Numbered from the stretch's first letter, positions 45,552 through 55,222 are shown. The stretch: 57,157 nt of DNA from Lutibacter sp. (GCF_030692605.1 NZ_JAUYUD010000112.1:1-57157), one strand, 5' to 3'. Translations and numbers: made by a program. Notes: generated by a model not told the origin, from the sequence alone.

Positions 45552-45834
45552 TGCACTTAAAATTATGATTGTAATAATTGTTTTGCAAGATTTCTTCTAT
45601 GTCAGAAACTTTGTAATAAAATGTACCGCCAACCTTGCTGAAAGGCAATGTTCCGTTGTCACGAAAGCTTTGTAATGTTCTTGTGCTGATGTGCAATGTT
45701 TGCATTACGTCCTGATTGTCTAACCAAGTATCTTTCAATTTTTCAGCTCTCGATTGTCTGAATATTTCCAGACGAACTTTTAATTCTTTAATTTCCAGAG
45801 AGAGTGCCAGGATTAAGTCTGCTAATTCTATCAT
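45538..45834 (-). CDS. Helix-turn-helix DNA-binding protein
   Basis: A 98-residue protein with a coiled-coil N-terminus (LALSLEIKELKVRLEIFRQS) and an HTH_17 domain (DNQDVMQTLHISTRTLQSFR, GTLPFSKVGGTFYYKVSDIE). Excisionase/regulator type typical of Bacteroidota elements. Its start overlaps the stop of the preceding HTH gene by 4 nt. Confidence 0.78.
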   Translation of the reverse strand: MIELADLILALSLEIKELKVRLEIFRQSRAEKLKDTWLDNQDVMQTLHISTRTLQSFRDNGTLPFSKVGGTFYYKVSDIEEILQNNYYNHNFKCNATK

Positions 45835-46133
45835 AACTTTATCCTTCCTTTAGAAATTAAATAATTTGCAGCCTGTTGTTCTACTTCATAATGAGAGTCA
45901 TTACGGTTGCGCAGCAGCCATTGGTCTAATTCCTCTCTTTGGAAATAGAGTTTTTTGCCATTCGGTTTGTAATAAGGAATGGCTCCTGTACTTGTTAATT
46001 TGTACAAGTGCGAATGTGATAATTCTAAATACGTGCAAGTTTCATTGAAATTCAATACTTGCTTTTGTATCGTTTGCTGTATTTTCAGCATTTTTTCGAT
46101 ACGGTCTAATCTTTCGATGATGTTTACGTCCAT
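45831..46133 (-). CDS. Helix-turn-helix DNA-binding protein, first gene of the replication operon
   Basis: A 100-residue protein with coiled N-terminus (NIIERLDRIEKMLKIQQTIQ) and HTH_17 (FNETCTYLELSHSHLYKLTS, GAIPYYKPNGKKLYFQREEL). It heads the operon HTH-HTH-VirE_N-DUF3987 and stands directly behind two palindromes at 46160-46193, which it may bind. Confidence 0.78.
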   Translation of the reverse strand: MDVNIIERLDRIEKMLKIQQTIQKQVLNFNETCTYLELSHSHLYKLTSTGAIPYYKPNGKKLYFQREELDQWLLRNRNDSHYEVEQQAANYLISKGRIKL

Positions 46134-46159
46134 CTTATTTAATTATTAAATTGAAAATG

Positions 46160-46193
46160 AACGTTTGGCCAAACGTATCAATGATTATCATTG
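46160..46193 (-). promoter_or_regulatory. Two adjacent palindromic operators overlapping a -7 box
   Basis: ACGTTTGGCCAAACGT (46160-46175) is a perfect 16-bp palindrome. One base further on stands TCAATGAT-T-ATCATTGA (46177-46193), a second perfect palindrome. The minus-strand -7 box TACGTTTG lies at 46169-46176, inside the first palindrome, 36 nt before the HTH ATG at 46133. This is an almost textbook repressor arrangement for the HTH operon; an iteron/origin role is the alternative. Confidence 0.65.
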
Positions 46194-46317
46194 ACTTAGC
46201 ATAGATAAAGCAAATAGTAACTAAGTTGAAAAGTGGAAATGGAGAGTGTTGTAAAAAGTTGTGTAACAACATTTTACATATGGAAGTGGAAATGATTTTT
46301 GGAACTGACTTATATCA

Positions 46318-47301
46318 TTACCGAATTTGATTTGGTAAGTTTTTTAAGATATATTCGTTAGAAATTAGCTCATTTCTATCATTGTCATTTTTTTCAAATG
46401 TTTTAAATTGCTTTCGAGCATCGGTATTGTATCTATGATTAAGAAATCGAACAATATCAGGGTTTTTTATCTTTTTGAAAGGTTTATATGTAGCTTTGTT
46501 AAAATAATCTTTATTTATAAATAGAAAATATAAAACACCTAAAACAGATTTATTTTTTGCTTTTATGTTGTCCATAAAATTGTAATCTTTGTCAATTATC
46601 CCTGCTTCAAACATCATCTCTTCAGCTCTTGCCATACTTTTAGGATTTTGAACAATAGTATTATAGGGTAAAATATTATCCTTTTGAGTTCTATGTTTCA
46701 ACAAATCATCTTGAATTGCAATAAAATTAATTATTTCTTTTTTTGGTTTAATGGACGCTACAATTCTTTCAGCTGGTATTATTTCTAATTCGGTTAAATT
46801 TTCATTAAAGTAATGTTTGTAAATTTCTTCTGTTGAAAGTATTTCTTCATTACTGTATTGGGAATAACGATCTTGTAACTCAATATATATCCAAATCATA
46901 TTAGCCTTTAAATAGTGAATTATAAAGACGTTATCTTCATCTATACTGTTCCTTGTTAATGAATGCTTATTTATGTAGTTATTAGTATTGATTAAATTTT
47001 GATGATATTCAGTATGAAATAAATTATAATTAAATAAATTTTCTTCAATAACTGCATTTTTTGGAAACCCATTTATTAAATCGTTGAATTTACAATTGGC
47101 TTCAATATCAATAATACTTTTGTAATATTTCTTTTTCTCACTTAAGGCTCTTTTAAATACTATCTCAAAATTTGGAGCAGCCTTAAATTGTAGATTTTGT
47201 TTGTTATTTAGGTTTAATGATCTGTATTCTTGTTCTGTTTTTAAATCTCTATGTAAGCCTTTAGTAATAGAAATTAATGATGAAAAAATATGTTGTTTCA
47301 T
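46318..47301 (-). CDS. Hypothetical protein coupled to the integrase
   Basis: A 327-residue soluble, helical, Lys/Asn-rich protein with no domain I recognise. Its ATG overlaps the integrase stop by 1 nt (TAATG), so it is translated with the integrase. Features seen: YNLFHTEYHQNLINTNNYIN, a central FIIHYLKANMIWIYIELQDR helix and a C-terminal IKNPDIVRFLNHRYNTDARK. It resembles proteins that follow integrases in Bacteroidota elements, but no function is known to me. Confidence 0.6.
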   Translation of the reverse strand: MKQHIFSSLISITKGLHRDLKTEQEYRSLNLNNKQNLQFKAAPNFEIVFKRALSEKKKYYKSIIDIEANCKFNDLINGFPKNAVIEENLFNYNLFHTEYHQNLINTNNYINKHSLTRNSIDEDNVFIIHYLKANMIWIYIELQDRYSQYSNEEILSTEEIYKHYFNENLTELEIIPAERIVASIKPKKEIINFIAIQDDLLKHRTQKDNILPYNTIVQNPKSMARAEEMMFEAGIIDKDYNFMDNIKAKNKSVLGVLYFLFINKDYFNKATYKPFKKIKNPDIVRFLNHRYNTDARKQFKTFEKNDNDRNELISNEYILKNLPNQIR

Positions 47302-48404
47302 TAGAAATCTAATTTAATACGGTTTGCTGCAATTCTTTTTTTATCATCAATTACTTTGGCATAAATTTGAGTTGTTTTTAATTCTTTATGTCCCAATAAT
47401 TTTGATACCGTGTAAATATCTGTACCCAATGTAAGTTGTAATGTTGCGTAGGTGTGACGGGCACAATGAAAAGAAATTGATTTTGAAATACCTGCTCTCA
47501 TAATCCATTGCTGCAATTTTAAATTAGACCAGGCACTGTAATGTAACCCTTTGAATATTTTATTTGCTTGTTCTCCTTGTTCTCCCAACAGTTTGAAAGC
47601 TTGCTCGGAAATAGGCAAGGTTTCTACACCTTTTGTTTTCTTTTGTCGGAAACGAATGTAGTAACCCATTTCTTTGGAATGCTGTACTTCTGACCAGACT
47701 AATTTTTCTATGTCAGACCAGCGTAATCCAGTAAGCGCAGAAAAGATAAATGCTTTTTTTAATAAAGGGATTTCACATTCAACATTTACCACTGATTGTA
47801 ATTCGTCTAATGTTAAAAATTCTCGTTGAGGTTCACCCTGTTTAAAATGTGAGATAGCTTCAGAAGGGTTCACTTTTAAAATACCATCTTTTACCGCTTG
47901 TTTAAGTGTCGCTTTAAATTTACCAAAATAGGAATATTTGGAATTTTGAGATAATGAACTTTCACCTTTGGTTTTTGCCTCTTTGTCTAGATAGTTTTTG
48001 AAATTTTCAACAAATTGTCTGTCTATATCCTGAAAATTCGTATCCTTAGGACAAAATATTTTAAGATGTTTAAGCATACTACTCCAGTTACCATAGTTAC
48101 CCATACTTGAGTTTTTCTTTTCAGCTAAGGCTGTAATGTAGGTTAGAAAATTTCCTTTTAATTTTTCTAAATCAGGAAAACCAAAGTTTCCGTTTTGAAT
48201 TTCTATTTGTCGTTGAGAGCAAATGGTTTCCGCAAGGGTTTTTGTTTTTTTATTAAAATCTCTTTCTTCTTTTGTTTTAGGGTCGGGATGCATTGATAAT
48301 TTTAAATATTCAATTTTACGGTTCCCATTGTTATAATAGTCGAGGTACAGATTAATTTTATTATTTTTTAATCTTTGTCTGAGTGTTACTTTCATATTTA
48401 GCAA
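47301..48404 (-). CDS. Tyrosine site-specific integrase
   Basis: A 367-residue phage-type recombinase. An N-terminal arm-binding domain precedes a SAM-like core-binding domain (about 100-195) and the catalytic domain with R in SALTGLRWSDIEKLVW, the HxxR in SFHCARHTYATLQL, LLGHKELKTTQIYAKV with the second H and the nucleophile Y. All catalytic residues are present, so it should be active. It lies 620 bp from the 3' end of mnmE, suggesting that gene end as the attachment site. Confidence 0.92.
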   Translation of the reverse strand: MLNMKVTLRQRLKNNKINLYLDYYNNGNRKIEYLKLSMHPDPKTKEERDFNKKTKTLAETICSQRQIEIQNGNFGFPDLEKLKGNFLTYITALAEKKNSSMGNYGNWSSMLKHLKIFCPKDTNFQDIDRQFVENFKNYLDKEAKTKGESSLSQNSKYSYFGKFKATLKQAVKDGILKVNPSEAISHFKQGEPQREFLTLDELQSVVNVECEIPLLKKAFIFSALTGLRWSDIEKLVWSEVQHSKEMGYYIRFRQKKTKGVETLPISEQAFKLLGEQGEQANKIFKGLHYSAWSNLKLQQWIMRAGISKSISFHCARHTYATLQLTLGTDIYTVSKLLGHKELKTTQIYAKVIDDKKRIAANRIKLDF

Positions 48405-48448
48405 TTTTTAAGGATTAGCAATTTATAGTATTTTATTCGATAATTTTT

Positions 48449-48820
48449 TTAAATAAATAAGCTTTCAATTTGTGAGCGTTTAACAATGTGCTTGTTGCCA
48501 AAAGGGACAGCATTTAATTGACCTTTTTTAATCATTCGTTGAATGGTCCATCTACTTACTCCAATTAATTTAGAGGCTTCATTTACGCTTAAATAGTCTT
48601 TAAGTGCCAAGGAATTTGGATTGATAGAATTAGTAGGCTGCTGGACTTTATCGCTTTTAAGATCTTGTTCAATTGTTGATTGAACTTTCTCTCTGCGTTT
48701 ATTGGCTTTGTAGGCTTTTCCAGCGCAGACGCTAGAACAACATTTTGTTACTGTTGTTTTTGCTATAAAAGCCTTGCCGCAGTATTGGCAGGTTTTAGGA
48801 ATTTGCATATTACTACTCAT
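48449..48820 (-). CDS. Zinc-ribbon plus HTH excisionase-like protein
   Basis: A 123-residue protein: N-terminal zinc ribbon CQYCGKAF...CCSSVCAGKAYKANKRRE (about 11-45), then an HTH_17 domain (YLSVNEASKLIGVSRWTIQR, NAVPFGNKHIVKRSQIESLF). It lies upstream of the integrase in the same direction, so an excision or integrase-control role is likely. Repeats spaced 20 bp apart lie just upstream. Confidence 0.75.
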   Translation of the reverse strand: MSSNMQIPKTCQYCGKAFIAKTTVTKCCSSVCAGKAYKANKRREKVQSTIEQDLKSDKVQQPTNSINPNSLALKDYLSVNEASKLIGVSRWTIQRMIKKGQLNAVPFGNKHIVKRSQIESLFI

Positions 48821-48945
48821 AATGGTGCTATTTATTTAAGTATGGTGTGCTATGGGTCACTATGGTGCATTATTTCGCCAATATATTTTTTGTCAGAATT
48901 GGGCAACAAATTTCACTGTTAGGCAACATATAGACAACAAATATA
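48821..48945 (-). promoter_or_regulatory. Phased direct repeats and -7 box in front of the excisionase/integrase genes
   Basis: AATGGTG, TATGGTG, TATGGTG start at 48821, 48841 and 48861, exactly 20 bp apart. A second set GGCAACAAAT (48902), GGCAACATAT (48922) and GACAACAAAT (48933) follows at 20 and 11 bp. A minus-strand -7 box TATATTTG is at 48938-48945, overlapped by the last repeat. The location between excisionase-like gene and mnmE suits arm-type recombinase sites or Xis/operator sites. Confidence 0.5.
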
Positions 48946-49026
48946 CAAAATAAAAGGCATATAACCACTAAACAAGAGTATATAAATATATGAATGACAG
49001 ATAATTAGAGTAGGTGGATAGGTAAT

Positions 49027-50439
49027 TTACTTTCCGATGCAGAAATTAGCAAAAATATTTCCCAATAAATCTTCTGTGGTAACTTCACCAGTTATTTCAC
49101 CTAAATGAAAAAGAGCCTGACGAATATCTACGGCAAATAAGTCGGTTGAAATATTAGTTGCAATTCCTTTTTCAACATCTTTTAAAGCAATATAAGCATT
49201 GTTTAAAGCTTCAAAATGTCTTGAATTACTCACAATAGTTTCATTATTGCTTAGAGCGCCTTTATTGGCTAAATGGGTGAGGGCAGTGGTTAATTCTGAA
49301 ACTCCTGTTTTGTGTTTCGCAGACAAAAATAAATGATTGAATTTTTTAAATTTTTTATCAACGTTCAACTTAATTTCTTCTGAAACTAAATCGACTTTGT
49401 TAGCTATTATTAAAATATGTTTAGTTGGATGTTTTTCTCTAATTTTTTCTATTTCAGCTAAAATATTTTCCAATGAAATTTGTTTGTTTTTAACTTTTTC
49501 CAAATCAAATAGGTAAATTACCAATTGCGCCTGTTCAATTTTTTCAAATGTCTTTTTTATTCCTATACTTTCTACAAAATCTTCTGTAACCCTTATTCCT
49601 GCAGTATCAATAAAACGGTATGCTACACCATCTATCGAAATTTCGTCTTCAATAGCATCTCTGGTTGTTCCTTCAATATGACTAACAATTGCTTTATCTT
49701 CGTTTAAAAGGGCATTTAACAGCGTTGATTTACCAACATTTGGTTCACCAACAATAGCAACTGGAATTCCATTTTTTAATACATTTCCAACCGCAAACGA
49801 ATCAATTAATCTTTTTAAAACTGCACTAATTTTTTGAACTAAATTTTTAAATTCATTTCGGTCAGCAAATTCAACATCTTCTTCAGCAAAATCGAGTTCT
49901 AATTCAATTAAACTGGCAAAATTTAATAATTGGGTTCTTAATAGTTGAATTTCTGTACTAAAACCACCTCGCATTTGTTGCAATGCAACTTGGTGTGAGG
50001 CTGCTGAATTTGATGAAATTAAATCCGCTACAGCTTCAGCCTGTGTTAAATCCATTTTTCCATTTAAAAATGCACGCAACGTAAATTCACCAGGATTGGC
50101 ATTTCTAACTCCATTTTTAATGAATAATTGCAATATTTCTTGCTGAATATATACAGAACCATGACAGTTTATTTCAACTACATTTTCACCGGTATAAGAA
50201 CGAGGATTTTTAAAAATTGATACCAAAACCTCATCAATAACTCGTTTATTATCAATAATATGTCCTAAATGAATGGTGTGCGAAGCAACATTTTGTAAAT
50301 CTTTATTCCTTAATTTTGATTTAAAAAATTGATTCACAATTTTAATGGAATTTTCTCCAGACAAGCGTATGACAGCAATTGCTCCAACTCCAGAAGAAGT
50401 TGCTAGGGCAATAATTGTATCATTTTGAATGCTTTTCAT
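49027..50439 (-). CDS. mnmE: tRNA modification GTPase MnmE
   Basis: A 470-residue protein: N-terminal folate-binding domain (DTIIALATSSGVGAIAVIRL), helical domain, G domain with GEPNVGKSTLLNALL (G1), EGTTRDAIEDEI (G2), DTAG (G3) and NKVD (G4), and the C-terminal CIGK. With MnmG it forms the cmnm5U34 wobble modification. The last codons (TTCTGCATCGG then AAAGTAA) resemble the mnmE 3'-end attachment site used by known islands such as SGI1. Confidence 0.96.
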   Translation of the reverse strand: MKSIQNDTIIALATSSGVGAIAVIRLSGENSIKIVNQFFKSKLRNKDLQNVASHTIHLGHIIDNKRVIDEVLVSIFKNPRSYTGENVVEINCHGSVYIQQEILQLFIKNGVRNANPGEFTLRAFLNGKMDLTQAEAVADLISSNSAASHQVALQQMRGGFSTEIQLLRTQLLNFASLIELELDFAEEDVEFADRNEFKNLVQKISAVLKRLIDSFAVGNVLKNGIPVAIVGEPNVGKSTLLNALLNEDKAIVSHIEGTTRDAIEDEISIDGVAYRFIDTAGIRVTEDFVESIGIKKTFEKIEQAQLVIYLFDLEKVKNKQISLENILAEIEKIREKHPTKHILIIANKVDLVSEEIKLNVDKKFKKFNHLFLSAKHKTGVSELTTALTHLANKGALSNNETIVSNSRHFEALNNAYIALKDVEKGIATNISTDLFAVDIRQALFHLGEITGEVTTEDLLGNIFANFCIGK

Positions 50440-50508
50440 TGTGCAAAAGTAAACTATTTTTAAGAGTTGAAAGTTGAAAAGTTTAGACTAAAAGCAAAAA
50501 ACTAACAA

Positions 50509-50952
50509 CTAATTATAAATAGCTTGCTTAATAAAATCTTCATAAAATTCATAAAAATCTTCAAATTGATGCATTGCTTCTTTGAAAAAAATAAAAGTAT
50601 TTTGCCAGGTATTTTTATTGTGAATGTTAAAGTCTCCATTAAATTTTACATAAATTCTATGAATAATTTTGCCATTACCAAGCATGTAAATTTCATCAAA
50701 AATAATATCGGGCAAATAATCTTCAATAAGTATATCTTTTACCTCTAAAATTTGATCAAACAGCAATTTGTTTTTGTTGCTATCATTTGATTCTATGTCT
50801 AAACAAACAAGTGCTGTTTTATTTTCTGCAACAAATTTAAAACTGAAATCTTTAATTTTAGTATTGTGCAAAACCCATTTTCTTGGAAAAGATTTTCCAA
50901 AACTTGTCCAAAATTCCTGTCTTAATTTTGTCGATTCTTCTTTACTAAACAT
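50509..50952 (-). CDS. DUF4268 family protein
   Basis: A 147-residue protein with LRQEFWTSFGKSFPRKWVLH and the typical WQNTFIFFKEAMHQFEDFYE end of DUF4268. It is soluble, fold restriction-nuclease-like according to family knowledge but without clear catalytic residues here. It is a standard neighbour between mnmE and miaE in this family, so core rather than accessory. Confidence 0.8.
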   Translation of the reverse strand: MFSKEESTKLRQEFWTSFGKSFPRKWVLHNTKIKDFSFKFVAENKTALVCLDIESNDSNKNKLLFDQILEVKDILIEDYLPDIIFDEIYMLGNGKIIHRIYVKFNGDFNIHNKNTWQNTFIFFKEAMHQFEDFYEFYEDFIKQAIYN

Positions 50953-51015
50953 TTAATTTAATTATACTTTAAACTCTTAATCTGCCAGTATCTATTTTTT
51001 AATAAATTTGAAACA

Positions 51016-51597
51016 TTATCCGTGTACAGTTCCTTTAGTTCCTAAATTTTGCATTAATTCAGCTTCAAATTCTAATAAATCATTCCATTTTTTATCTACT
51101 TCTATGCGCTCTCCAAAAGAACGAGCAAAATTTAAAAATAATACATAATGGTTTGCTTCTGAAGCCATTAAGTCTCTATAGAATTTTGATAATTCTTTAT
51201 CTTCAATATTTTCTGACAGCAATCTAAACCGTTCACAACTGCGTGCTTCAATTAATGCAGCATATAATAAACGATGTACTAATTGTGTAGTTCTACTGCC
51301 TCCTTTTGGAAAAAATTTGATCAAATCGTGAACATATAGGTCTTTTCGATCTCTACCCAATATAATATTTCGAGCTTGTAATTTATCGTGCACCATTTTA
51401 AAATGACTCATTTCTTCTTTTACCAACGAAATCATTTCATCTACCAAATCAGGATATTCTGGGAAACTCATAATTAATGAATTTGCAGTGGCAGCCGCCT
51501 TTAGCTCACAATGTGCATGATCAATTAATATTTGATCAATATTTTTTTCTGCAATATTTACCCATCGAGGATCTGTAGGTAATTTTAGTCCTAACAT
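51016..51597 (-). CDS. miaE: tRNA-(ms2io6A)-hydroxylase
   Basis: A 193-residue di-iron helical protein of the MiaE family. Ligand motifs DHAHCELKAAATANS, KEEMSHFKMVH, LIEARSCERF and SEANHYVLF give the expected E...ExxH / E...ExxH pairs. It hydroxylates the isopentenyl side chain of ms2i6A37 in tRNA. It ends the dnaX-miaE pair with a 15-nt gap. Confidence 0.92.
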   Translation of the reverse strand: MLGLKLPTDPRWVNIAEKNIDQILIDHAHCELKAAATANSLIMSFPEYPDLVDEMISLVKEEMSHFKMVHDKLQARNIILGRDRKDLYVHDLIKFFPKGGSRTTQLVHRLLYAALIEARSCERFRLLSENIEDKELSKFYRDLMASEANHYVLFLNFARSFGERIEVDKKWNDLLEFEAELMQNLGTKGTVHG

Positions 51598-51612
51598 AAA
51601 ATATTTTTTTTA

Positions 51613-53328
51613 TTATATCTCTAAATCAAATGATCTACGCAGCAATGCAATATGTTTATTCTTTTCAAGTAACTTTTGATATTTTTCTTCGGGAGTATAG
51701 GCATATTTTTTAGTTTCTTCTTCATTAACTTCAATCTTTAAGTCTATTTTAAAATTATTTAAATTTTCGCGTAAATAATTGATTAAAGGAGTTTTAGCTC
51801 GATCTAATTGCGCTTTCATTAAATTATTTGGTAATTCAAATATAATATTATTTTGGTCTGCCGTAGGAATGTTGGCGTTCATAATTGAAGCGACACTTTT
51901 TTTTCCTTTAGATTCTAAAAGTTCGATGTATTTTTTCCAAAAAAATTGAACATCTACTACACTAAATTCATCAGAAGGTAAACCCTCAACTTCTTCAAAT
52001 ACTACTTCTGCATTTGCTATTTCATTTTTAATTTCAAGACTTTTTATTGAAAGTGTTGATCGTTTCCTAGTTGCTGTATCTAATGTAATAGTTGGAATTT
52101 CTCTTTTTGAAATAGGTTCTTCTTCTACTTCAGGAATTATAAAAATGGGCTTTTCTTCAATTTTAACTATCTTTTTTGGAATAATTTGAGCACCTAAAAA
52201 AGGTTTAGAAATAGTACCAGCGTTAAAATGAAGCGCGGCAATTATATATGGTTTGTTATTTTTTTTTTCTCCATCAAAAGTGATAGAGGCTAATTGCATT
52301 AAGGTTAATTCTACCAGTAATCGCTGATTTTTACTTGATTTATAATTCAAATCACACTGATTGGCAAGTTCTATACCTTGAATAAGAAAACGTAAATCAC
52401 TTATTTTCGACTGTTCTAAATATTTCTTTTTAGCGTTGTCACCAACTTCTAACAATTCAATAGTTATTTTATCTTTTGCAACTAACAAATCTCTAAAATG
52501 AGCCGCTAAGCCAATAATAAAGTGGTGTGCATCAAATCCTTTCGATAAAATTGAATTGAAATGAATTAAAACCTCAGGAATTTTGTTTTGAAGTATAAAA
52601 TCTGTGGTTTGAAAATACTCATCATAATCCAACACGTTTAAATTTTCGGTAACAGCTTGTCTGGTTAAATTTGCTCCAGAAAAACTAACAACTCTGTCAA
52701 AAATAGATAAAGCATCTCTTAAAGCTCCATCAGCTTTTTGTGCAATAATATGCAATGCATCATCATCTGCAATTACATTTTCTTGCACTGCAATTTTTTC
52801 TAAATAATTTTTGGTATCTAAAACTCCAATTCTTTTAAAATCAAAAATTTGGCAACGAGATAGAATGGTTGGTATAATTTTGTGTTTTTCGGTAGTTGCT
52901 AATATAAATATAGCATGTGCCGGTGGTTCTTCTAATGTTTTCAAAAACGCATTAAAAGCAGAAGATGATAACATGTGTACCTCATCTATAATATAAACTT
53001 TATATTTACCTGTTTGAGGCGGAATTCTAACTTGATCGTTCAGGTTACGAATATCATCCACAGAGTTGTTAGAAGCAGCATCAAGTTCAAAAATATTGAA
53101 AGCAAAATCTTCATCAAAACTTGTAGTAGCGCTCTGGTTGATTTTTTTTGCCAAAATTCTTGCGCACGTAGTTTTACCAACACCTCTTGGTCCTGTAAAT
53201 AGTAAAGCTTGTGCTAAATGATTATTTTTTATAGCATTTTCAAGTGTATTTGTAATAGCTTGTTGCCCAACCACATCCTCAAAGGTTTGAGGGCGATACT
53301 TACGGGCAGATACTATAAAATGTTCCAT
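51613..53328 (-). CDS. dnaX: DNA polymerase III subunit gamma/tau
   Basis: A 571-residue protein. SARKYRPQTFEDVVGQQAIT at the N-terminus, Walker A FTGPRGVGKTTCARILA (about 44-60), DELDAASNNSVDDI-type segment, Walker B YIIDEVHMLS, and LSRCQIFDF (SRC motif). The zinc-binding cysteines of most DnaX proteins are absent, as I recall for flavobacteria. The C-terminal tau part is long and charged. Clamp loader core subunit. Confidence 0.95.
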   Translation of the reverse strand: MEHFIVSARKYRPQTFEDVVGQQAITNTLENAIKNNHLAQALLFTGPRGVGKTTCARILAKKINQSATTSFDEDFAFNIFELDAASNNSVDDIRNLNDQVRIPPQTGKYKVYIIDEVHMLSSSAFNAFLKTLEEPPAHAIFILATTEKHKIIPTILSRCQIFDFKRIGVLDTKNYLEKIAVQENVIADDDALHIIAQKADGALRDALSIFDRVVSFSGANLTRQAVTENLNVLDYDEYFQTTDFILQNKIPEVLIHFNSILSKGFDAHHFIIGLAAHFRDLLVAKDKITIELLEVGDNAKKKYLEQSKISDLRFLIQGIELANQCDLNYKSSKNQRLLVELTLMQLASITFDGEKKNNKPYIIAALHFNAGTISKPFLGAQIIPKKIVKIEEKPIFIIPEVEEEPISKREIPTITLDTATRKRSTLSIKSLEIKNEIANAEVVFEEVEGLPSDEFSVVDVQFFWKKYIELLESKGKKSVASIMNANIPTADQNNIIFELPNNLMKAQLDRAKTPLINYLRENLNNFKIDLKIEVNEEETKKYAYTPEEKYQKLLEKNKHIALLRRSFDLEI

Positions 53329-53437
53329 TTGTTGTTATTTGATTACAAAAGTATAAAAACCAATTTATAAAAAATACTGAATGAATTGAAAAATTCAATC
53401 AGTATTATATTCTGAGTTCGGCCTAATATTCAATAGA

Positions 53438-55222
53438 TTAAGTCGTTATTTTATAAATTTTATCGTACAAGTATTGATATTTTTTTATAATTTCATTTCG
53501 TTTAGGTTTCATAGTAGGTGTTAATAAGCCATTATCGATACCCCAAACATCTGGTGATAATTCAAAACGCTTGATTGTTTCCCATTGTGAAAAATTCTTA
53601 TTGCCCTTATTAATTTCCTTTTGAATACGTTTAATAATGCGAGGGTTCTCAATTAAATCGGCATTATTACTTAAAACGGGTTCTCCTTTGCGTTTTGCCC
53701 ATTCTCGTAAAAATTCAAAATTTGGTTGAATAATTGCAGCAGGCATTTTTTGACCTTCACCAATTACCACTATTTGTTCTATAAATCGAGATTGTTTCAT
53801 TTCATTTTCTAACAATGCGGGAACAATATATTTACCCCCTGATGTTTTGAAAATTTCTTTTTTACGACCAGTTATTTTTAAGAAACCATCGGCATCAATT
53901 TCACCTTTATCACCTGTATGAAAATAATCACCAGACATAACTTCAGCTGTTTTTTCAGGATCTTTATAATAACCCTGCATTACATTTGGGCCTTTAATTA
54001 AAATTTCTCCGTCTTCAGCTATTTTAACTTCAACATTAGCAATTACTCTACCAACAGTAGTAAATCTCAACATTTTGTCTTTGTACATATTTACACTCAC
54101 AACAGGGGACGTTTCTGTTAACCCATAACCTTCCATGATATCCATTTTAGCTGCAGTAAAAATACGAGCTAAACGAGGTTGTAAAGGGGCAGAGCCACAG
54201 ACCATTGTTACTAATTTTCCACCTAAGGCTTCTCGCCATTTACTAAATATAAGTTTGTTTGCTATTTTTAATTTTTGTTCATACCACCAACCATTTTGAC
54301 CATAGGGTTCATATTTAAGTCCCAAATCCACTGCCCAAAAGAACAACATCTTTTTAATTCCAGTTAAAGCAGTACCTTTTGTAATAATTCCTTCATATAC
54401 TTTTTCTAATAACCTAGGTACAACAGACATTAAAGATGGTTTTACTTCTTTTAAATTGTCTCCAATTTTATCCATGGATTCAGCAAAATAGATTGAAATA
54501 CCAGCATATTGATATAAATAATGAAGCATTCTTTCAAAAATATGACAAACAGGTAAAAAACTTAATACACTCATTGCTCCATCTTTTAATGGTAAACGAG
54601 AGTAACTATCTAAAACATTAGTTACTATATTGTTATGAGAAAGCATTACGCCTTTTGGTGTTCCCGTAGTACCTGAAGTGTAAATAATAGTTGCTAAATC
54701 AGATGGTTGTACTGCATCCATCAATTTTTCAACGTCACCTTGTGTACTTGTATCTTTTCCTAAATCAATTACTTCTTCCCAATTTTTGCACCCTTCAATG
54801 CTATCAAAAGAATAAATTTCTTTTAATGTTGGAACATTTTTTTGAGCGTGTCTAGCTTTTTCCAAAAGAACTTCATCAGACAAGAAACATAGTTTAACTT
54901 CTGAATGATTGAAAATGTACTCATATTCATCTTTAGAAATGGTAGGGTACATAGGAATATTTATGGCTCCAATTTGCATAACCCCAATATCCAGAACGTT
55001 CCATTCCGTTCTATTTGTTGTTGAAATTATCGCAATTTTATCTCCTGGTTTGATGCCTAATTTTAAAAGACCTCTGCTTATGGCATTTGCTTTTTCAATG
55101 TATTCTTTGGACGACATTGAAACCCAAGTACCGTTATATTTAGTAATAAATGCTTTTTCTAAATTAAATTTTTCTAATTGAAAATGAGCAAAATCAAATA
55201 ATCTATTAATTTTTATTGACAT
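53438..55222 (-). CDS. Long-chain acyl-CoA synthetase (AMP-forming)
   Basis: A 594-residue protein of the ANL superfamily: IIYTSGTTGTPKGVMLSH (A3, about 179-196), GYGLTETSPVVS (A5), YFHTGDKGEIDADGFLKITG (A7/A8) and the catalytic lysine near the end (LTPTMKPKRNEIIKKY). It activates fatty acids with ATP and CoA at the membrane. A tandem paralogue follows upstream on the same strand. Confidence 0.92.
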   Translation of the reverse strand: MSIKINRLFDFAHFQLEKFNLEKAFITKYNGTWVSMSSKEYIEKANAISRGLLKLGIKPGDKIAIISTTNRTEWNVLDIGVMQIGAINIPMYPTISKDEYEYIFNHSEVKLCFLSDEVLLEKARHAQKNVPTLKEIYSFDSIEGCKNWEEVIDLGKDTSTQGDVEKLMDAVQPSDLATIIYTSGTTGTPKGVMLSHNNIVTNVLDSYSRLPLKDGAMSVLSFLPVCHIFERMLHYLYQYAGISIYFAESMDKIGDNLKEVKPSLMSVVPRLLEKVYEGIITKGTALTGIKKMLFFWAVDLGLKYEPYGQNGWWYEQKLKIANKLIFSKWREALGGKLVTMVCGSAPLQPRLARIFTAAKMDIMEGYGLTETSPVVSVNMYKDKMLRFTTVGRVIANVEVKIAEDGEILIKGPNVMQGYYKDPEKTAEVMSGDYFHTGDKGEIDADGFLKITGRKKEIFKTSGGKYIVPALLENEMKQSRFIEQIVVIGEGQKMPAAIIQPNFEFLREWAKRKGEPVLSNNADLIENPRIIKRIQKEINKGNKNFSQWETIKRFELSPDVWGIDNGLLTPTMKPKRNEIIKKYQYLYDKIYKITT

